Of a DNA stretch of 64,000 nt, positions 58,187 to 64,000 are shown piece after piece; position 1 is the stretch's first letter, and every line of letters starts with the position of its first letter. Below the pieces are notes generated by a model, which made no database searches, was not told the DNA's origin, and worked only from the letters and a program-made list of their open reading frames with translations. Origin of the DNA: Sipunculus nudus (lineage: Eukaryota > Annelida > Sipuncula > Golfingiida > Sipunculidae); assembly GCA_026874595.1 (NCBI GenBank), contig CM049314.1, positions 57,522,300 to 57,586,299 of the forward strand, given 5' to 3'. The translations under genes and the position numbers were made by a program.

Positions 58187-58583
58187 CCATGCTCCGCTTT
58201 CAACCTGTCTGCGACGTACTGTGCATATACACACTGCCAAACCACCAAGTTACATGAACACATCTTAAGCAAGAACAACCGAATATAGCCTTCCTTAACG
58301 TGCTGTGGTAACGGATCCGCCGGACGGCACCTTCCTAACAAACAAAAAAAGAAGAATTCTACGTAAGTTCTGCAGGAAATATATTGTATTAATAGTATTA
58401 CCTTATATTTCTCATGTGCTGCACGCTTCAATGTTTTCCTTCCCCTTATTACCTCACGATGTGCCCATTATCATTCTGATTCAGTATCAGTTAAGCTGTC
58501 ACGACCTTTACCTTCTGAGTCATTACGATATTTCAAGCATTTTATGTACATCTCTGCTTTATCTGAATGGAAATAATACAAAG
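58187..58583 (+). repeat. Duplicated LRR-gene 5' segment, copy 2
   Basis: Direct copy of 46,362-46,757. It keeps the frame and the CTAC|GTAAGTTC donor-like site, and LRR coding sequence follows. Confidence 0.75.
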
Positions 58584-58642
58584 ACAATTAATGCAGTAAC
58601 TCGTTATACGGGGTTTTCTCGCGAATTAAACCCTGATGCCAA

Positions 58643-59227
58643 GTGGCTTTGGCCTTAGAACCGAGGTCGCTTTGTCACAGAAAGGACATTTCTCTTGGCC
58701 CTACTGGAAACAGATCACAGGATAAACCGATTCGTAACGTTATGATAAACCAACGAGTACTGAACTTTTCACATTACAACCTTTCCGCTCACGGCCTGTG
58801 GAAATGGAACTTCTCTTCAGAGATTGAAGAATTAGACCTGACCGGCACTAACATCAGTGACGATGAAGCAAACTTTCAATATTTGAAAGGCTTAAAGTGG
58901 CTCCTGATTGGTCAAAACGATATTTCCGAAATCAAGGAGAACTCACTTCGTGGATTAAAACATCTGCAAGGCCTGAATGCAGAGAACAGCTTCCTGGAAA
59001 CAATCAACTTTTCACATTTCCGTGATCTGCACGCCCTGAGATATCTGATATTGCGTAAAAACCGGATCACTGAGTGCGTTACATCAGAAGGTGCGGGTTG
59101 GATGGACCAACTTTTGTTTTTAGACTTGAACGTCCTTTTTTGTAGAAATAAAGTATTTTTTTCAAATGTATGTTTAGGAGTGGTGCAGAGGGAACCCTTT
59201 CCTCTTCATCATACCTGTTCAAAGTAA
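58643..59227 (+). pseudogene. Leucine-rich-repeat receptor-like pseudogene, copy 2
   Basis: The frame holds at least four LRRs: I-E-E-L-D-L-T-G-T-N-I, L-K-W-L-L-I-G-Q-N-D-I, L-Q-G-L-N-A-E-N and L-R-Y-L-I-L-R-K-N-R-I. It then reaches L-F-L-D-L-N, where sequence corresponding to the capping region of copy 1 (21,790-21,850) is deleted and an unrelated ending follows. LRR ectodomains of this kind bind ligands in innate immunity or adhesion. The upstream part lacks an ATG in frame, and a TGA lies just before 58,643, so the start is in another exon or lost. Copies 1 and 2 keep complementary halves of the ancestral gene. Confidence 0.7.
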
Positions 59228-61398
59228 CTCAGGTTTGATTCCTGCTTGTGCATTCTAGTACTTTTAGGAATTTGATCTGGTGACAAAAACGATGTAGGAG
59301 TAAGGAAGTACGAAAGTTAAACTGCCGACTCTATATAACAGTAGAATATGATAATTTTTGCATAGGTTTCCTGGCGGATATTTTATGGGCATAAATGTTA
59401 CTACCATTTCATATTTACATAACATAGAAATCTTACTTATTGTTTGGATTATCGCACCAGTTAATATTATTCTGCAACCGTTTTCATAATGTTCGTTCTG
59501 TTATATTGTTTTATGTATATCCTTATTATTTTTCTTGAATGACACATTTTTTACTTGTGTACAGATAATAAGATAATGTTTGAATGCATGCGTCTGATTT
59601 ATTAATGTATGTAATAAAATATCTTGGTGTACATTTCCATCTATATATGATATATGAATGTTGATCAGGCCTTATGGACACTAAATTCCAGAGTGTCCTC
59701 TTTCTCTCTTATTCTCTCTCTCTCAATAGATAAATAGACATAGAGTTATAAAGATACATTGAGTGAATAAAGAAATATTCTGTTTTACATAAATGGTATT
59801 TCTATCATATTTTAGTTGTGTATGTTAGTCTAAAAGATGCAAATATACATGAAAACAATAAAAATTTGACTTTATTATCGCCGTTACCCTAAATATGTGC
59901 ACCTTTTGTGATTCCTTTATTCATGAGCTATGTCCGTGTTAAATTTATTCTTGTATTTGTAAAATAGGTTTATACTGTTAGATCTTCCTAAGAGGCTTGT
60001 AGTTAATGATATTTTTATTCAGTCAACAAAGGCTGTGAAGGTGCGTTCTTTCAAATTTATAATCATTTATCTTAAAAATATAAATCTATCAAATTGTGTT
60101 GGGCAGTTCTGTACAAAGCAGTAACAGTAAGATTATATCACTTTGGTGACTGTTGCGAACATAAAAAAAAATATGTTCAATCCTTCATTTTGCAATGATA
60201 AGTTCAACACATTCACAACGAAGTCCCTAAAGTCAACCTAAATCTTTCAGCTTTAAACCAAGCCTGAACTGCTGAGGAACATGATCTTACAGTCAAATGA
60301 TATACTTGCGGCTTGAAAGGCTTATGATTTCAGCTGTGAAACGTCAATTTATATTCCAAACAGAATGATTGGAAAGACTTATTTTCTTTTCAAGACGCAT
60401 ATTAAATATTTAGTGTATATTTGTCAACAAGAACTCAACCAATATTAACAAAGAATGCCCCGTTCACGCTGCAGCAAAAGGGCGTAACTTGAAGGGAATT
60501 GCCTTATAATATTAAATTCATGGTACCAAAATTTATTTTTATCCTGGACACACATTGACTTTAAATGCCAATTACATATCCAAAACATAAGTGAAAATAT
60601 AGATATTACATGAAATATCCATATGTACCCCTTATATACAACCAACGGACTCAAAGAAGGCTAGATATAGAGGTAAATATTATATAATAAATCACATATT
60701 GATCCTGGCCTTCGAATGAAACAAATTGGCAACAGCCGATTTATAATTTATGTCCATATATATTTATTAATGCTTATGCATGGTTTTGAAGTGACAATGA
60801 CGATTTGTTCCTGTTAAAACGCCAAAAAAAAAAAATGATGTAACCATGACTATTGTAAATTGTTGGACAAACAAATGTAAATGTGAGGTTATAGGTTACC
60901 GAGGTTATAGCTACCTACTTAAGAATGATTATGTGATAATATGCAACTGACAGGTCAGAAACATAATTATTCGGTCACGGTATGTGATCGATATGGAGAA
61001 AGTTGAAAGTACATTTGTTACATAAACATAACTACAATGCTTTTTAATAAGCACTTGCAGTTTGGTCACAAAGGTTAAGTCGAACTGTGGAAAGATAAAA
61101 ACTTATTCACGAGTTAATTAAATATATCATAAACGCTTGACTGCAGGCCATATCGCATTTGTATTTCAAATGAATTGAAGGATATTTAGATATCTATTGG
61201 AAACTAACAATTCATGTAAAATATTTATCTGCTTTGCCATCACACATCTTCAAAGAAGTGTACTACGTCCAAACTCTTCATTTCTAACACGAACCTTCCG
61301 CCTCCTGAATACAAATTTCATGTGATTTCATGATATGACATTATTGGGAACAACCTTACCCCGCCTTTGTTCTCACGTTTATTGATTCCAATTAGACA
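59228..61398. repeat. LRR-gene flank in the segmental duplication
   Basis: No gene is recognised. From about 60,650 it matches the region near 24 kb. Confidence 0.5.
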
Positions 61399-61617
61399 TC
61401 ACTCTCTATAGTTACAGGCGCAGCTTGCGAATATCTGTTCATCCCGATCTGGATGTGGAACCGGATACATTTTGGACTGTTTGTCTGGATCCAGATCCTG
61501 ATGCCCGGTCATTTTAATATACATCAATAGATATGGATCTCCTCGGTACTGGTTCAGAGTGAGCTGAGGCATTAATTTGGTCTCTGTATCCTCATCCAGA
61601 ACTAGATGATGGATCAT
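61399..61617 (-). CDS. Unrecognised ORF with a conserved start in the duplication
   Basis: A 72-residue frame starting M-I-H-H-L-V-L-D-E-D-T-E-T-K and ending F-A-S-C-A-C-N-Y-R-E. It is polar, with a C-x-C near the end. The first third is recognisable in the paralogous region (24,510-24,600), with several changes that keep residue character. This hints at former coding. It may be the last exon of a gene whose other exons are not visible. Confidence 0.3.
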   Translation of the reverse strand: MIHHLVLDEDTETKLMPQLTLNQYRGDPYLLMYIKMTGHQDLDPDKQSKMYPVPHPDRDEQIFASCACNYRE

Positions 61618-61619
61618 TC

Positions 61620-62500
61620 CGGTATGTGTGACATGGTGTGTCCATGGGTTCTTGTATTATACAAGACTGCGGAAATTTAAAGTAACGAATAATTTATTAT
61701 GTTGGTTGTTCATTTGGATAAAACCGGCCTTTCTCAGAAGCACGATTATCATACCAAAGAGTAGCTGTTTTTCACTCTGCTTATTAGATTCACATTCCCA
61801 CTACTCATCCAAGTAAGCCTACCCCAATATTTATCAACACCGTGAATTTCGGTAGCTCACAACGTATTGTCGGATTGTCGTATTAGCATGAGGTTTTTAT
61901 GATGATTCACAGTAATCCGAACACACCAAAACTGGAGTCGTCTTTAGGTCGTCTTTTCGGGTAAAAATATAGGATTTAGGTTAAATTGGAATGACTCGGG
62001 TGCTATAAATTAATTGCTTACATATTCACATAGCCCTTTTTGGCAATGCCATCATCTTTTTGACAATTTCCTGGTATTTATGGTTTTATCCAATTATTAT
62101 AATTATGAAAGTTAAAGAGGTAATTACGCATAATGATCATTTGGTTCTTGATACAACCATGTGTTGAGACTAATTATCTGTGCTAATCTCACCATTATTA
62201 GCGTAGATAAAAGCTGAGAAAAAAACACATCTAAAAAAACTGTTATATTCACAGAACGATTTTGTTAACATGGCCGGATCATACTGTTTACAACCAGCAA
62301 GTATAAAGAAAATAAACATATGTGCCATATGCAAGTACATGCATTCCCATCTGTATGTTTGTTCACAACATAACCCAGGCAGATATGGACGAAATCATTT
62401 GAAATTTGTGATGAACCAATAAACCAATGACCCCAATGGCATTTTGAGAGTAAGTGTAAAATCTAGGATTATTTTGAGTTAATAAATATGTCATAAGTTT
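61620..62500. other. No gene recognised
   Basis: The end of the segmental duplication (to about 62,200), then AT-rich DNA. Confidence 0.4.
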
Positions 62501-62507
62501 GCAAATG

Positions 62508-62510
<3 letters not shown>

Positions 62511-62560
<50 letters not shown>
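62511..62560. repeat. (AT)n microsatellite
   Basis: About 25 AT units. Confidence 0.95.
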
Positions 62561-62562
<2 letters not shown>

Positions 62563-63122
62563 GTTTTGAATCTTAAGTATAAATATATATGGATATGGTC
62601 ATAACATGTTCATATCTATGAGATATATGATCAGGGCAAACGTACATTGGATATATGTGATTATACTTGCGCATGTCAAAATTACGAATTTATGTAAGTG
62701 AGACACGCTCGTATTTTGTTTAAATAATTGCCTGTTATGCCAATGATGAAAAGAACACCATAAAAAACAATTACCGATGAAACATTCTGAGGCAGAACAA
62801 AATAGGATGAAAAAATATAAAGAGACATGTCTGGGATTTTTTTTCACGTGTGCTTTGTCTGTGAATCAAAAGCTATCACTTAGGTTAGTTATCTGGTCTC
62901 TCGCTAGAGGGCGCATCACTCATCTTTAAACAGCATAAAAATAAATTCGGAGATAAATCAAAGAACAGAAAAAAAACTTAACAGAACTAAAATCTGGATA
63001 TAAACCACTGATGTAGGAAGAGTGTTATATTGAATGATAAGTTACTATTAACTCTCTGTGCTTGAGAAATAGCTGGAAGCGGAATCTATATGTTACACAA
63101 ATATCCTAGTGGATATTAAGCC

Positions 63123-63197
63123 GGGGTTACACTACACGACAATCGCTTGTCACTCACAATTTTCAGCATTTCTGTGAGACTGTCGTGTAGTGTAAAC
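63123..63197. repeat. Long inverted repeat (hairpin), MITE-like end
   Basis: GTTACACTACACGACA (63,126-63,141) pairs with TGTCGTGTAGTGTAAAC (63,181-63,197), with one mismatch. The loop holds a further CTCACA/TGTGAG stem. It is preceded by CCGGGG. It may be the end of a transposable element or a hairpin RNA-forming sequence. Confidence 0.7.
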
Positions 63198-63459
63198 AGC
63201 ATTTTTCAGCGATAATCGCGTGTCGCAACAAATTATCGGCCTACAAAAAAAGTCTGATGACATGTCAAACTTTTTTCCTTACGATTATCGTTGGCTCGTG
63301 GAGAGTAAACAGAATTACGGCATTCGCAAGGGCGGGTCTTGTGGTTCATCCAATAGGACAAAGCCTCTCAGGTCATGTGGCACTTGTATAAATCAAATCA
63401 CTGGGAATGCTAAGTGAAAATCCTTTAATAGTCAATTTTAGATCCAAGGATTCCTTGAA

Positions 63460-63462
<3 letters not shown>

Positions 63463-63502
<40 letters not shown>
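63463..63502. repeat. (CT)n microsatellite
   Basis: About 20 CT units, leading into AT repeats. Confidence 0.95.
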
Positions 63503-63525
<23 letters not shown>

Positions 63526-63672
63526 AATATATATATATATCTATATATATATATTAACATATATATATATATATCGATATATATATGTGTGTGTGTGTGA
63601 TAGTGTGTTAGAGTAGAAATAAAATTTGAAATAGACTATATAATTAACATATATAAATAGATAAATATTCTT

Positions 63673-63726
<54 letters not shown>

Positions 63727-64000
63727 TATATACATAAACACACATATATACATAAACATAGTTTGTAAATATATATTATAAAATTAATAAATAGTAATTA
63801 CATGTATTATTAAGTATATATACATATTAATTATATATAGTCTATATTTATATAGAAGTGCTATATTTTTTTACATAAGTAGATGCATTTGCTTGCTTTT
63901 GTATATATAATACATATATTTATATAAAATGTTTATATTGTATATTAATAAAGATATATATTTATATATACACTAATATATAAAAAATACTGGTGATATA
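63503..64000. repeat. AT-rich simple-sequence region
   Basis: Extended (AT)n and degenerate TATA-type repeats with no gene, to the window end. Confidence 0.9.

Noticed and set aside
61399-61617. IL-17-like cytokine because of a terminal C-A-C
   Set aside because: Only the C-x-C is shared; the other IL-17 cysteines and motifs are absent.

Overview
This is eukaryotic, AT-rich, repeat-dense DNA. It has split coding exons with GT/AG junctions, a tRNA-derived SINE family, LINE, Penelope-like, pogo-like and TTAA-target transposon remnants, long (AT)n arrays and degenerate satellites. The repeat types and the LRR, acyl-CoA-synthetase-like and SLC5-like gene fragments suggest a lophotrochozoan, most likely a bivalve mollusc. 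The species assignment is inference. There is no rRNA gene, no convincing functional tRNA and no prokaryotic-style operon.

The most interesting locus is a multi-exon gene on the + strand at about 10.5-20.6 kb. Exons at 10,948-11,121, 11,466-11,599, 12,365-12,492 (or the paralogous exon 19,280-19,422), 19,822-19,930 and 20,231-20,568 join in compatible phases. The predicted core is about 160 residues and its strand pattern resembles the IL-1/IL-18 beta-trefoil cytokine fold. An acidic pro-region precedes the core and a 76-residue basic extension follows it. Two, possibly three, alternative middle exons share the same phases. An inverted partial copy of the downstream half lies at 4.18-6.62 kb and carries in-frame stops. 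The + strand copy of that block is split by a 4.8 kb element (12,909-17,731) with terminal inverted repeats and a TTAA target duplication. The element holds decayed THAP-like and P2X7-C-terminal-like sequences.

Two other gene families are present. One intact acyl-CoA synthetase/4-coumarate-CoA-ligase-like gene (49,299-50,951) has a C-terminal pseudogene fragment at 40,167-40,607. A leucine-rich-repeat receptor-like gene has left two complementary broken copies, at 21.3-22.3 kb and 58.6-59.2 kb. These lie in a direct segmental duplication of about 4 kb (21.3-25.3 kb and 58.6-62.2 kb).

Layout: 1-3.9 kb, repeat unit R1 copy a, which carries an SLC5 symporter exon remnant on the minus strand; 4.2-6.6 kb, inverted cytokine-exon pseudogene block; 7.2-8.0 kb, orphan ORF with a duplicated tail; 9.2-20.6 kb, cytokine-like locus with the transposon inside; 21-25 kb, LRR pseudogene, SINE and duplicated flank; 27-34 kb, LINE fragments, SINE, inverted R1 fragment and pogo-like transposase pseudogene; 35.3-38.9 kb, higher-order tandem repeat; 40 kb, ligase fragment; 45.8-47.8 kb, unusually GC-rich ORF-free segments, possibly regulatory; 47.9-49.0 kb, satellite; 49.3-51.0 kb, ligase gene; 51.6-55.6 kb, R1 copy b; 57.5-58.2 kb, Penelope-like fragments; 58.2-62.2 kb, second LRR duplication; 63-64 kb, hairpin element and microsatellites.
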